Notes: generated from the letters alone by a model not told the origin. A DNA stretch of 45,759 nt from JAWWPY01 sp964412845 (GCA_964412845.1 CAYPQM010000034.1:1-45759), one strand, 5' to 3'; shown: positions 16,569-25,248, numbered from the stretch's first letter. Program-made: numbers and translations.

Positions 16569-16650
16569 GTACGTCGTTCCTGTACGGTGATCATGTACGT
16601 CGTTCCTATACGTCGTACATGCATGAGGACAGGTTGCCTTGTACGGCGTA
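16569..16650. promoter_or_regulatory. array of 13-bp repeats and TACGNCGTA palindromes, candidate TetR operators
   Basis: Four head-to-tail 13-base units run from 16569 to 16620: GTACGTCGTTCCT, GTACGGTGATCAT, GTACGTCGTTCCT and ATACGTCGTACAT; units 1 and 3 are identical. Within them TACGTCGTA is a perfect palindrome at 16609-16617, and TACGTCGTT occurs at 16570 and 16596. A further perfect palindrome, TACGGCGTA, sits at 16642-16650 over the tetR -10 box. The array lies between the divergent exporter and TetR genes, so repression of both is expected (inference). Confidence 0.7.
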
Positions 16651-16654
16651 TAGT
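16626..16654 (+). promoter_or_regulatory. promoter of the TetR gene, giving a nearly leaderless mRNA
   Basis: -35 AGGACA (16626-16631), a 17-base spacer and -10 TATAGT (16649-16654). The expected start is at about 16661, which is itself a GTG in frame with the ATG at 16664, so the transcript would have no 5' leader. There is no Shine-Dalgarno sequence before the gene, in agreement. Confidence 0.6.
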
Positions 16655-16663
16655 TGTCAAGTG

Positions 16664-17347
16664 ATGGCATCAACACAGGCGAGAGACGCGGCAGAACGGG
16701 CCCGGCTGAGCAAGCTGGCCGTGGTCGAGCGGGCGCTTGCCCTCGGCGACGCCGAGGGCCTTGAAGCGCTGACCGTCCGGCGGCTCGCTCAGGAACTCGG
16801 CGTCACGCCGATGGCGCTGTACTGGCATTTCCGCAACAAGGAGGAACTGCTGGCCGGACTGGCCGAGCGGATCTGGAGCGAGATCGACACCGACATCGAT
16901 GCCACCGCTGGATGGCCCGATCAGTTGCGTGGCCTGTTGGAGTCCCTGGTCCGGGTGCTGCGCTCGCACCCGTGCGCGTCCCAGTTGCTGGTGGCCGGCG
17001 AGAAGCAGAGTGAGTCAGCGCTGAAGGCCACCGAGGTCACTCTGGAGGTGCTCCGCAGTGCCGGGTTTGACCTGATCCACGCGGGTGAGGTGGCCCGTAA
17101 CGCACTGTGGACCGGGCTCACCCTGGTCATGAGCGAGCCGGGATTCGACCCGGGGCTGACCGAGGCGCAGCGGGCCGAGAAGATCCGCAGCGCCCGGGCC
17201 CACCTGGCCGTGCTGCCGCCGGACCGCTACCCGTGCCTGGTGGCCGGGGCTACCGCGATGACAGCGCACGACCCGGATTTCCACTACCGGTTCGGGATCG
17301 ACCTGTTCATCGGCGGCGTGCAGGCGATGGCTGCGCGCGCGCTATGA
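16664..17347 (+). CDS. TetR family transcriptional repressor (TetR_C type)
   Basis: 227 aa. N-terminal helix-turn-helix with LTVRRLAQELGVTPMALYWHFRNKEELLAGL-type sequence (about residues 38-68), whose recognition helix includes TPMALYWHF. The C-terminal part is helical and resembles the tetracycline-repressor C domain, with HAGEVARNALWTGLTLVMSE (about 141-160). It is divergent from the DHA2 exporter and overlaps the next hydrolase by 4 bases (ATGA). It probably releases the exporter and hydrolase genes when a hydrophobic ligand binds. A GTG at 16661 is an equally possible leaderless start. Confidence 0.92.
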   Translation: MASTQARDAAERARLSKLAVVERALALGDAEGLEALTVRRLAQELGVTPMALYWHFRNKEELLAGLAERIWSEIDTDIDATAGWPDQLRGLLESLVRVLRSHPCASQLLVAGEKQSESALKATEVTLEVLRSAGFDLIHAGEVARNALWTGLTLVMSEPGFDPGLTEAQRAEKIRSARAHLAVLPPDRYPCLVAGATAMTAHDPDFHYRFGIDLFIGGVQAMAARAL

Positions 17348-18300
17348 ACACCCCCGATCAGGCGGTGCGGCTCGGCGGCCGGTCCCGGTGGATCGACCTC
17401 GACGGGCCCGTCCATTACCTGGACTTCGGTGGCCCGGCCGGCGGGCCGGTGATCGTCTGCGTGCACGGGCTGGGCGGATCGGCGGTCAACTGGGCGGCGA
17501 TCGCGCCGCTGCTGGCCGACCGCTACCGGATACTTGCCCCTGACCTGGCCGGGCACGGCCTGACCCGGTCGGCGGGCCGGGGCGCCGACGTGGCCGCGAA
17601 CCAGGTGCTGCTGCACCGCTTCATCGAAGCTGTGCCCGGAAGTCCCGTGATTCTCATGGGCAACTCGATGGGCGGCATGATCTCGCTGCTCGAGGCGAGC
17701 ACCAGGCCGCGTGCCGTGGCCGGCCTGATACTGGTGGACCCGGCCCTGCCCGTCGTCCCCGCCCGGCCGGACCCGCTGGTCGTCGCGATGTTCGCGCTGT
17801 ACTCCACGCCAGGCCTCGGCCGGCTGGTGCGGGACCGCCGCCGCCGGCTGTCCCCGGAGGCGCTGGTCGCCAGCACCCTGTCCCTGTGCTGCGTGGATGC
17901 CTCGCGCATCGGTGCGGACGTGGTGGCCGAGCATGTCGCGGTGGCCCGGCAGCGCGCTGCCTTCACCGATGCCGACCAGGACTTCGCCGCCGCCATGCGA
18001 TCCGTCATCGCCACCGCCAGCCATGTGCGCGGGCCGGCGTACCGGCGGGGAATCCGCTCGATCAGCTGCCCGGTGCTGCTGCTGCACGGCGATCGTGACC
18101 GGCTGGTGCCAGTCGCGGTCGCCCGCGCGGCGGCCCGCGCCAACCCGTCGTGGTCGCTGGTCGTCCTGTCCGGCGTGGGCCACGTGCCCCAGCTGGAAGT
18201 GCCGCATGACACCGCCCGGGCGATCACCGGGTGGCTCGGCTCGGCTGGGCGGCGCGCGGCCGAGGCGGCTACCCGCAGGCCACCGGCCGGGGACGGGTAG
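17344..18300 (+). CDS. alpha/beta hydrolase, paralogue A
   Basis: Serine hydrolase of 318 aa. Oxyanion loop CVHGLGGSAVNWAAI (about 40-54), nucleophile in LMGNSMGGMISL with Ser about 106, acid in LLHGDRDRLVPV, and His in LSGVGHVPQLEVPHD. The cap region (about 140-230) contains a CC pair in LSLCCVDASR. The ATG overlaps the TetR stop (ATGA), so it is in the TetR operon. Its N-terminal region is almost identical in DNA to the gene at 25357-26343 (see repeat entry), while the cap differs. The Pro/Arg-rich tail after about 300 is probably disordered. Substrate unknown; an ester or lipid is plausible from the neighbourhood. Confidence 0.88.
   Translation: MNTPDQAVRLGGRSRWIDLDGPVHYLDFGGPAGGPVIVCVHGLGGSAVNWAAIAPLLADRYRILAPDLAGHGLTRSAGRGADVAANQVLLHRFIEAVPGSPVILMGNSMGGMISLLEASTRPRAVAGLILVDPALPVVPARPDPLVVAMFALYSTPGLGRLVRDRRRRLSPEALVASTLSLCCVDASRIGADVVAEHVAVARQRAAFTDADQDFAAAMRSVIATASHVRGPAYRRGIRSISCPVLLLHGDRDRLVPVAVARAAARANPSWSLVVLSGVGHVPQLEVPHDTARAITGWLGSAGRRAAEAATRRPPAGDG
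17446..17576 (+). repeat. 131-nt block duplicated at 25486-25616
   Basis: Bases 17446-17540 are identical to 25486-25580, and after one mismatch the match continues to 17576/25616, a constant offset of 8040 with no indels. It encodes the oxyanion-loop region of two paralogous hydrolases, whose flanking parts are much more diverged. Confidence 0.9.
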
Positions 18301-18372
18301 GAAGCCGCACGCCGCGGGAAGGGTCGAAGGTCCGGGCCGAAGGTCCCGGCCGATCGGGCTGAATGCCGGTAT

Positions 18373-18435
18373 CCCGGGCGGAACATCTGCCGCACGGTGA
18401 TATAAAGCCCGGCAGCAGATGATCCTTCCGCCGGG
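18373..18435 (+). terminator. long imperfect hairpin between the hydrolase and acyl-CoA ligase genes
   Basis: Outer arms CCCGGGCGGAA (18373-18383) and TTCCGCCGGG (18426-18435) enclose inner arms CATCTGCCG and CGGCAGCAGATG, with small bulges. The loop is the AT-rich GGTGATATAAAG. It could end the TetR-hydrolase transcript, or lie in the 5' leader of the ligase (start 18506). No T-run. Confidence 0.45.
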
Positions 18436-18505
18436 CGTTATTCATCACGCGGATGTACCCCGGCCCCCGGAGAACGCGCGTGCGGGTGGGGGAGGGAGTG
18501 CAGGG

Positions 18506-20059
18506 ATGAAGTTCAATCTCGCGGTCATCCTGAGTGAAACGGCCGCCGCGTCGCCGGAAAAGCCCGCGGTGGTCTATGCCGGCAGCCAGCTGAGCTATGG
18601 CGAACTAGACGCCGCGTCCGGCCGGCTGGCAGCGGGCCTGGCGGCGGCTGGCCTGCGGCCTGGAGACACCGTGGCACTGCAGTTGCCGAACATTCCGCAG
18701 TTCCTCATCGCCTACTTCGGGATCCTCAAGGCGGGCGGCGTGGTCGTGCCGCTGAACGTGATGCTCAAAGCGCCCGAGGTGGCCTACGTTCTCGGTGACG
18801 CCAAGCCGAAAATCCTCATCACCTGGGAGGGGGTCCTGGGCGAGGCGGCCAAGGGCGCCGCGGCAGCCGGGCTGACCGAGATCTATGCCGTAGGCCACCC
18901 CGGGAACGATCCCGGCGCGCTCCCGTTCGAGCACCTGCTCGCCGCTCCGGTGACCGAGTACCCGCTCGCCGGACGCGATCTCACCGACACCGCGGTGATC
19001 GTTTACACCTCGGGCACCACCGGCCGACCCAAGGGCGCGCTGCTCACGCACATGCAGCTGTACATGAATGCCGATATACCCGGGCGGCTCTTCGACGTGC
19101 AGGCCGATGACATCGTCATCACGGTCCTGCCGCTTTTTCACGTATTCGGCCTGTCCAGCATCCTGAATGTCTGCGTGCGGTTCGGCTGCACGATGTCGCT
19201 CATCCCGCGCTTCGACCCCGCTGCGGTGCTCGAAGCGATCCAGCGTGACCGGGCCACCATCTTCGAGGGTGTGCCCACCATGTTCATCGCCCTGCTGGGC
19301 TATCCCGGCCTTGACCAGTACGACGTCTCCTCGCTCCGGGTCGCGATCTCGGGCGGCGCCTCGATACCCGCGCCCGTCCTGGACGCCTTCGAGAAGCACT
19401 TCGGTGTCCTGATCCTGGAGGGCTACGGGATGACGGAGACCGCGTCCACCACGACGTTCAACCGGAGCATCACCGAACGCCGTGTCTACAGTGTGGGCAA
19501 GCCCATCTGGGGGACGCAGACGCAGGTCTGGGGCACCGATAACACGGCCCTGCCGCCCGGCCGGGACCACGTGGGCGAGGTGGTCACCCGGGGACTGCAC
19601 GTGATGAAGGGGTACCTGAACGACCCGGAGGCCACGGCCCGTGCCTTTACCGGCGGCTGGCTGCACACTGGTGACCTCGGCTACTTCGATGAGGATGGGT
19701 ACTTGTTCATCGCCGGGCGGATCAAGGAACTCATCATCCGCGGCGGGTACAACGTGTACCCGAAGGAACTTGAGGACGTGCTGCACGCCCACCCGGCGAT
19801 TGCCGAGGCGGCCGTGGTTGGCATTCCTGACGAGCGCCTCGGCGAGGAGGTCATGGCCGTCGCGGTGCTGCGGCCGGATTCCTCGCTCACCGCGCCGGAA
19901 CTCATCGCCTACTGCAAGGAGCGGATGGCCGCGTACAAGTACCCGCGGGTGGTCGAGTTCCGCGACGAACTCCCGAAGAACACCCTCGGCAAGATCTTGA
20001 AGGATGAACTTGTACCCGCGGTGACCATGCCGAGGGAGGATGAAGTATGGAGCGGTTGA
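18506..20059 (+). CDS. AMP-dependent acyl-CoA synthetase/ligase (long-chain fatty acid type)
   Basis: Activates a carboxylic acid to the acyl-CoA through an acyl-adenylate. ATG 18506 with GGAGGGA about 9 bases upstream gives 517 aa, the normal length. Motifs: P-loop VIVYTSGTTGRPKGALLTH (about 165-183), aromatic/ATP motif GYGMTETAS, hinge region LHTGDLGYFDEDGYLFIAGR and IRGGYNVYPKELEDVL, and the catalytic Lys in LPKNTLGKILKDEL near the C-terminus. An upstream in-frame start at 18419 would add a Pro/Gly-rich tail and is rejected. It overlaps the WS/DGAT gene by 13 bases, so the pair would supply and then use acyl-CoA. Confidence 0.93.
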   Translation: MKFNLAVILSETAAASPEKPAVVYAGSQLSYGELDAASGRLAAGLAAAGLRPGDTVALQLPNIPQFLIAYFGILKAGGVVVPLNVMLKAPEVAYVLGDAKPKILITWEGVLGEAAKGAAAAGLTEIYAVGHPGNDPGALPFEHLLAAPVTEYPLAGRDLTDTAVIVYTSGTTGRPKGALLTHMQLYMNADIPGRLFDVQADDIVITVLPLFHVFGLSSILNVCVRFGCTMSLIPRFDPAAVLEAIQRDRATIFEGVPTMFIALLGYPGLDQYDVSSLRVAISGGASIPAPVLDAFEKHFGVLILEGYGMTETASTTTFNRSITERRVYSVGKPIWGTQTQVWGTDNTALPPGRDHVGEVVTRGLHVMKGYLNDPEATARAFTGGWLHTGDLGYFDEDGYLFIAGRIKELIIRGGYNVYPKELEDVLHAHPAIAEAAVVGIPDERLGEEVMAVAVLRPDSSLTAPELIAYCKERMAAYKYPRVVEFRDELPKNTLGKILKDELVPAVTMPREDEVWSG

Positions 20060-21459
20060 GCACGCTTGACGCCGGGTTCTTTTTCGTCGAGCACGAGAAC
20101 GTCCCGATGCACATCGGCTCGGTCGCGGTGTTCGAGGGGCCGGCCCCGGCCTACGAGGACCTGGTCGAGCTGGTCGCGGCGAAGCTTCCGCTCGTGCCGC
20201 GGTACCGCCAGGTGGTACGGACCGCGCCGCTGAATGTCTTCCGTCCCGTCTGGGCTGACGATGAGCACTTCGAGATCGGGTATCACGTGCGGCACGCCGC
20301 GGTGCCAGCGCCCGGCGGCACTGGGCAGCTGCGCAAGCTGGCGGCGCAGATCTTCGCCCAGCGGCTGGATCGCGCCCGGCCCCTGTGGGAAGCGTGGCTG
20401 CTGGAAGGGCTCAAGGGTGGCCGCTGGGCGATCATCTCCAAGGTGCACCACTGCATGGTGGACGGCATCGGCGGCAACGACCTGATGACGGCGATATTCG
20501 ACCTGGGTCCCGAGGTCCAGCGGCCAGTGCCTGTCACCTGGGAACCTGAGCCTGAGCCGTCGGTGGTGGACTTGCTGGCTGATGGCATGATCGACGCTGT
20601 GTCCTGGTCGTTCCGGCGGCTGTCCGGAGTCACCGGCTCCTGGTTCCAGCAGCTCCCGGCCGTGGATGAGCTGCTGGGCTTCGGCCGTGGCCTGACCGGC
20701 AGCGCACGCCGGCTGGCCGCGCCCTCGGCCAGTTCGCTGAATGGGCCGATCGGCCCGCATCGCCGGTGGGCCTGGACCACGGCGAGCCTCGCTGAGGTCA
20801 AAGAGATCCGCAGCGCCCTGGGCGGCACGGTCAATGACGTGCTGCTGGCCGCGATCACCCGCGGCTTCCGGGACCTGCTGGAGGCGCGCGGCGAACTAGC
20901 CGACGGGCTCGTCGTGCGCTCTTTGGTGCCCGTCTCGGTCCGCAGTGCGGACGAGCAGGGGGTGATAGCCAACCGCGTGTCGGCGGTCCTGGCCAACCTG
21001 CCGGTAGGCGAGCCGGATCCGCTGCGACGGCTGGCTCTGCTGCGCGAGCAGATGGACGATCTCAAGCACACCCACCAGGCGATCGGCGCCGAGATCCTGA
21101 CCGGGGTGCTGGGCTTCGCCGCGCCGACCCTGCTCGCGCTCGGCTCGCGGGCGGCATTCATGATCCCGCAGCCACTGGTCCAGACGGTGACCACCAACGT
21201 GCCCGGGCCGCGTTTCCCGCTTTTCGTCCAGGGCCGCCGGATGATCAAGATGTACCCCTACGTGCCGATCGGCGACAACCTGCGGATCGGGGTCGCGATC
21301 ATCTCCTACCTGGATCGCTTCTCCTTCGGTATCACCGCTGATTACGATGCCGTGCCCGATCTCCGGGTCCTGGTCAAAGGCATCGGACTCGGCCTGGCCG
21401 AACTGGGCGGCCAGGCCGCGGCGACCCGCGGCGCGGCGACACCCGGCGCGGTGGGGTAA
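20047..21459 (+). CDS. wax ester synthase / diacylglycerol acyltransferase (WS/DGAT)
   Basis: Transfers an acyl group from acyl-CoA to a fatty alcohol or diacylglycerol, forming storage wax esters or triacylglycerol at the membrane/lipid-droplet surface. 470 aa, normal length. Begins MERLSTLDAGFFFVEHENVP as in this family. Catalytic HHxxxDG is HHCMVDG (His134, His135, Asp139). Later conserved parts: GGTVNDVLLAAITRGFR (about 258-274), the ND motif, and TNVPGPRFPLFVQGRRM (about 385-401). A GGGAGGAT ribosome site lies within the upstream gene's end. It forms a two-gene unit with the acyl-CoA ligase. Confidence 0.94.
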   Translation: MERLSTLDAGFFFVEHENVPMHIGSVAVFEGPAPAYEDLVELVAAKLPLVPRYRQVVRTAPLNVFRPVWADDEHFEIGYHVRHAAVPAPGGTGQLRKLAAQIFAQRLDRARPLWEAWLLEGLKGGRWAIISKVHHCMVDGIGGNDLMTAIFDLGPEVQRPVPVTWEPEPEPSVVDLLADGMIDAVSWSFRRLSGVTGSWFQQLPAVDELLGFGRGLTGSARRLAAPSASSLNGPIGPHRRWAWTTASLAEVKEIRSALGGTVNDVLLAAITRGFRDLLEARGELADGLVVRSLVPVSVRSADEQGVIANRVSAVLANLPVGEPDPLRRLALLREQMDDLKHTHQAIGAEILTGVLGFAAPTLLALGSRAAFMIPQPLVQTVTTNVPGPRFPLFVQGRRMIKMYPYVPIGDNLRIGVAIISYLDRFSFGITADYDAVPDLRVLVKGIGLGLAELGGQAAATRGAATPGAVG

Positions 21460-21579
21460 CCGCACGTAGCTGAGTCGTGCCGGATATCCGAGGTATGGGC
21501 ATTGATGGCCGATTCTGCATAAGATTGCCCGGCACGGCCCGCAGGGCGCGATAGATCATCCGGCCGCGCGGAGGTGATC

Positions 21580-22593
21580 ATGGCTCCGGAACGGGGGATC
21601 GGCGGTTCCCGGCCGCGGATCGGGCTGGTGCTCGGCGCGGGCGGCGTCCTGGGCGGAGCCTGGATGACCGGCGCGCTGCCGGCTGTGCAGGACCGCCTGG
21701 CCGGCCCGGTCAATGACGTCGACCTGATCGTCGGCACCAGCGCGGGCAGCGTGCTGGCCGCCGCGCTGCGCTGCGGCGTCGGCGTGCACGAGATGATCGC
21801 TCACCAGCGTGGCGAGGCCATCGGCGTGCTGCGCGACTCCGCGGTACCTGAACTGGCTGACGGTCCGCTGCCGCCCCGTCCCCAGTTGCGGGTCGGCTCG
21901 CCTCCGCTGATGCTCGCCGCCTTGCTGACGCCGCATCGGGTGCATCCCTGGGTCGGGGCCAGCGCCTGGCTGCCCCGCGGCCGGGGCCAGCATGTGGCCG
22001 TGCGGGCCATGGTGCAGGCGCTGCACGCCCACGCCCACCAGCACACCGCGCCGCACGGGCCGGTTCCGGACTGGGTGGACCGGCGGACCTGGATCACGGC
22101 CGTCGACTATCACTCGGGACGGCGGGTGATCTTCGGCCGGGAGGGCGCGCCGCCAGCCCGGCTCGACGATGCCGTGGTCGCGTCGTGCTCCATTCCCGGC
22201 TGGTACCAGCCGGCCGTGATCGGCGGCCGCCGCTACGTCGACGGTGGCGTGCGGTCCGCGACGTCGCTCGGCGTGCTGGCCCGAGCGGATGTGGACGAGA
22301 TCTACGTGCTCGCCCCGATGGCCAGCACGGTCACCGACCGTCCGCGCAAGGCACACGAGCGGCTGGAGCGGCGCCTGCGGCGGCTGATCACCGCGGCACT
22401 GCTGCGCGAAGCCGACACGCTCCGCCGCCTCGGCATCCAGGTCACCGTGCTCACCCCGGGACCCGAGGACCTGGCCGTGATGGGGGCGAACCTGATGGAC
22501 CCGCGGCGCCGCACGGCGGTGCTCGAAACATCACTGCGTACTTCGGCGGCCGCGCTCACGTATCGAGGTGATGGCCAGCCACAGGTCGCGTGA
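21580..22593 (+). CDS. patatin-like phospholipase
   Basis: Lipid acyl hydrolase with a Ser-Asp dyad, 337 aa from ATG 21580. Oxyanion glycine loop LVLGAGGVLGGAW (about 16-28), nucleophile GTSAGS with Ser about 54, and the DGG dyad YVDGGVRSATS with Asp about 221. The ATG is chosen because GGAGG (21570-21574) is well spaced from it; a GTG at 21574 overlaps the ribosome site. The C-terminal third (about 240-337) is Arg-rich and helical. It converges with the next gene, and the last 63 bases of the two coding regions overlap. With WS/DGAT next door, turnover of stored acylglycerols is a plausible role (inference). Confidence 0.9.
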   Translation: MAPERGIGGSRPRIGLVLGAGGVLGGAWMTGALPAVQDRLAGPVNDVDLIVGTSAGSVLAAALRCGVGVHEMIAHQRGEAIGVLRDSAVPELADGPLPPRPQLRVGSPPLMLAALLTPHRVHPWVGASAWLPRGRGQHVAVRAMVQALHAHAHQHTAPHGPVPDWVDRRTWITAVDYHSGRRVIFGREGAPPARLDDAVVASCSIPGWYQPAVIGGRRYVDGGVRSATSLGVLARADVDEIYVLAPMASTVTDRPRKAHERLERRLRRLITAALLREADTLRRLGIQVTVLTPGPEDLAVMGANLMDPRRRTAVLETSLRTSAAALTYRGDGQPQVA

Positions 22594-23532
22594 CCGGCGA
22601 GTTAACCTGGCCGGCGGCGCGGCACGTTCGGTTTCCGCGGCCAGCTTCCGGATCAGCTCGGCCACCACGCCGGGTGCTTCCAGCGGGGTCATGTGACCCA
22701 CGCCGGGAAGCTGTGTCAGCCCCTCGCAGCTCGGCAGCAGCTCCGCCAGCCTGCGGGCCAGCCCAGGTGGCGTGAGCAGGTCAGACGTTCCCACCAGGAC
22801 GTGCGCTGGCACGTCGAGGCGGCGGGCGCCCTCCGTGACGTCCACGCTGGCCAGGACGTGCCCCCAGGCCGCCCGGGCATGCCGGTCGCCGGCCTGGATG
22901 ATGGCCGCGTTCGCCGCCGCCACCTCGGCCGGCGCACCTGGTCCCAGCATCAGGTAGCTCAGCGCGGCCCGGGTGATCGGGGTGACCGGCCCGATCGGAA
23001 CGGCCGATGTCAGCAGCCATTGCTGGGCCGCGACCGCGAAGGGCGGGACCAGGCCGCCGAACCGGACGCCGAGCGCTTCTGACATCAGGTCCGCGCACCC
23101 GGTCGAGGCCAGCAAGACCCCGGTTACCTGGCTGAGCGCGCCGTCGCGCAGTGCCGCGGCCATGATGGCGACCCCGCCCATGCTGTGCCCGGCGAGCACC
23201 GCTGGCCCGCCGTCAGGGAGCGCGCGGGCCAGCACGGCGGCCAGGTCATCGGCAAGTGCGCTGGTGCTGTAGCCGGCGGGGCCTGGGGTGTCACTGCCGC
23301 CGTGCCCGCGCTGGTCGTACACGACGATGTGCAGGTCGTCGCGCAAGGCGCGGATCACCGGTGCCCAGAAGGGAATCGAGCAGCCGTTGCCGTGGATGAG
23401 CACGACGCTGGGCAGGTGGGCCTGCAGCCCGCCGTGGATCTCGACGTTCAGCCGGGTCCCGTCAAGGGACGTCGCCTGCATGCGGACCGCGGGTTCTGGC
23501 GGGGTGAACGGGCCTGCGGGAGCAGGTGTCAC
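22531..23532 (-). CDS. alpha/beta hydrolase fold protein
   Basis: Serine hydrolase of 333 aa, unrelated in detail to the paralogue pair at 17344 and 25357. VVLIHGNGCSIPFWAPVIRA (about 44-63), VYDQRGHGGSDTPGP, nucleophile LAGHSMGGVAIM (Ser about 120), acid in LVGTSDLLTPP and His in GVGHMTPLEAP. GTG 23532 overlaps the stop of the upstream monooxygenase (GTGA), which fixes the start; a longer frame to 23718 runs inside that gene. The C-terminal Arg-rich tail lies in the part overlapping the patatin gene. Beside a Baeyer-Villiger-type monooxygenase, it would be the natural esterase for that enzyme's product (inference). Confidence 0.88.
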   Translation of the reverse strand: MTPAPAGPFTPPEPAVRMQATSLDGTRLNVEIHGGLQAHLPSVVLIHGNGCSIPFWAPVIRALRDDLHIVVYDQRGHGGSDTPGPAGYSTSALADDLAAVLARALPDGGPAVLAGHSMGGVAIMAAALRDGALSQVTGVLLASTGCADLMSEALGVRFGGLVPPFAVAAQQWLLTSAVPIGPVTPITRAALSYLMLGPGAPAEVAAANAAIIQAGDRHARAAWGHVLASVDVTEGARRLDVPAHVLVGTSDLLTPPGLARRLAELLPSCEGLTQLPGVGHMTPLEAPGVVAELIRKLAAETERAAPPARLTRRSRDLWLAITSIRERGRRSTQ

Positions 23533-25064
23533 GACTGCGCGCCAGCCGGAATGATGGTGTATTCGGCCGGGTCGATGCGGCGGGTGGCGCGCCGGAACCG
23601 CAGCGTTGAGCCGGGCCAGAGGGTCGGGTTGTGCCCGGCCGCGTTGAGGTACCAGCTGGAGCACCCGCCAGTCGCCCACACCGTGGGCGACATGCGGCGC
23701 TCGATGTCGGCGCACCACCGGCGCTGCGCGTCCGGCCGGGCGTCCAGCGCCGCGGCGCCGAGCCGGCCGAGGGTCTGCACATAGTCAAGGATGTAGTGCA
23801 GCTGGGACTCGATGATGTGGATCATCGAATTGTGCCCCAGGCCCGTATTCGGCCCGATCACCAGGCACAGGTTCGGGAATCCCGCGATCGTCGTGCCGCG
23901 CAACGCCTGCATGTCGCCACGCCAGGTCTCGGCCAGGGTGCGGCCATCCGCGCCGCGGATGCGATCGGCGATGGGCATGTCGGTCGCGCGGAAACCGGTG
24001 GCGAAGATGATCGCGTCGACCTCGCGCGCACTGCCGTCCTCGCCGGTCAGCACGCTGCCGTCCACCTTGGCCAGACCTGACCCGATGACTTCGGCGTTCG
24101 GCGCGCCGAGCGCGGGATAGAAGTCGTTGGACAGCAGGATTCGCTTGCAGCCCATCACATAGTCCGGGGTCAGCGTGGCCCGGAGCGCTGGATCCGGGAC
24201 GGACTTCACCAGATGCCGCAGGGCGATCCGCTGGGCTCCCCGGAGCAGGGCCGGCCGCTTGACGAACCCGGCCACCGCCGACTCACGGCTGGCGTAGATG
24301 CCGAGGCGGGCGATCCGCTGGGTCAGCGGAACGTGCCGGTAGAGCCACTTCTCCAGCGGGCTGATCCGGCGGTCCCGGCGCGGCAGGATCCAGGCCGGGG
24401 ACCGCTGGAACAGGACCAGGTGACGAACCTTGGGCGCGATCCTGGGCACGATCTGGATCGCGGACGCTCCGGTGCCCACCACCGCGACCCGCTTGCCGCG
24501 GAGGTCATAGCCGGGATTCCAGCGTGCTGAGTGGAAGACCTCGCCGGCGAAGCTGGCCAGTCCCGGTATGTCGGGGAACGACGGTTCGGAGAGCGGGCCG
24601 CCGGCCGAGATGAGCACATCGGCAGTCAACTCGCCGCGGGAGGTCCGCAGCCGCCAGCGGGCGGTGCGAATATCCCAGCTTGCCCCGGTGACGTCCGCTC
24701 CGAACCGGATGTGGCCGCGCAGTGCGTACCGGTCGCTGACGTCGTCGAGATACCGGCGGATCTCAGGCTGCCGGGAGAAGCTGCGCGACCAGCCGGGGTT
24801 CGGCGCGAACGAGAAGCTGTAGAGATGCGACGGTACGTCGCACGCGCACCCCGGATAGATGTTGTCCCGCCAGGTGCCGCCGACCGCGTCAGCTCGTTCC
24901 AGGATGACGAAGTCGGTCAGGCCCGCCTGCCGGAGCCGGATCCCGGCGCCGAGGCCGCCAAACCCGGCCCCCACGATGGCCACCCGGACGTGGCCGCGGA
25001 CGGAATCCGCGACCGGGCCGGTATCTGGGGCCATATCCGGCCCGGAGTCACGTATCGCCATCAT
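23529..25064 (-). CDS. flavin-containing monooxygenase, Baeyer-Villiger type
   Basis: FAD- and NADPH-dependent monooxygenase of 511 aa that would insert oxygen beside a ketone to give an ester or lactone. FAD Rossmann loop VAIVGAGFGGLGAG (about 28-40), VGGTWRDNIYPGCACDVPSH (about 61-80), Baeyer-Villiger fingerprint FAGEVFHSARW (172-182), NADPH Rossmann loop VAVVGTGASAIQI (about 193-205), and FATGFRATDMP near the C-terminal third. ATG 25064 gives a normal length; the second ATG is equally possible. It is co-transcribed with the following hydrolase. The pair resembles sub-terminal ketone oxidation followed by ester cleavage (family knowledge plus context). Confidence 0.92.
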   Translation of the reverse strand: MMAIRDSGPDMAPDTGPVADSVRGHVRVAIVGAGFGGLGAGIRLRQAGLTDFVILERADAVGGTWRDNIYPGCACDVPSHLYSFSFAPNPGWSRSFSRQPEIRRYLDDVSDRYALRGHIRFGADVTGASWDIRTARWRLRTSRGELTADVLISAGGPLSEPSFPDIPGLASFAGEVFHSARWNPGYDLRGKRVAVVGTGASAIQIVPRIAPKVRHLVLFQRSPAWILPRRDRRISPLEKWLYRHVPLTQRIARLGIYASRESAVAGFVKRPALLRGAQRIALRHLVKSVPDPALRATLTPDYVMGCKRILLSNDFYPALGAPNAEVIGSGLAKVDGSVLTGEDGSAREVDAIIFATGFRATDMPIADRIRGADGRTLAETWRGDMQALRGTTIAGFPNLCLVIGPNTGLGHNSMIHIIESQLHYILDYVQTLGRLGAAALDARPDAQRRWCADIERRMSPTVWATGGCSSWYLNAAGHNPTLWPGSTLRFRRATRRIDPAEYTIIPAGAQS

Positions 25065-25119
25065 GGACAGCGTACGGCGGGGGCCGAGATGCCAGTCACG
25101 TGGTCACTGGTACGCAACG

Positions 25120-25248
25120 TCAGCGGCGGGGCGGGAGTGGCGGGCAGCGGCTGGTCCGGGTCACCCGCGATTCCGCCTCGCGCAGCACCCCGGTGAGGCC
25201 CGCCCAGATGAGCTGGATGGGGTACCGCACCACGTGAACGCGGCGCAT
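25120..25248 (-). CDS. possible small protein of 42 aa upstream of the monooxygenase
   Basis: A frame from ATG 25248 encodes a basic start, a hydrophobic segment YPIQLIWAGLTGVL and a basic, Pro-rich tail, with strongly G/C third positions like real genes here. No ribosome site is visible; an in-frame GTG at 25263 is an alternative. It lies 55 bases ahead of the monooxygenase, on the same strand. The rest of the 292-base interval 25065-25356 holds only the candidate TTGACA at 25320. I do not recognise the product, and it may be a remnant. Confidence 0.3.
   Translation of the reverse strand: MRRVHVVRYPIQLIWAGLTGVLREAESRVTRTSRCPPLPPRR

Noticed and set aside
16569..16620. CRISPR or iteron-like origin
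   Set aside because: 13-bp units without spacers, located between divergent transporter and TetR genes; operator array is the simpler reading.
16520..16660. Longer N-terminus for the DHA2 exporter (starts at 16594 or 16660)
   Set aside because: It would translate the operator repeats into a basic tail; GTG 16519 has a strong ribosome site just upstream.
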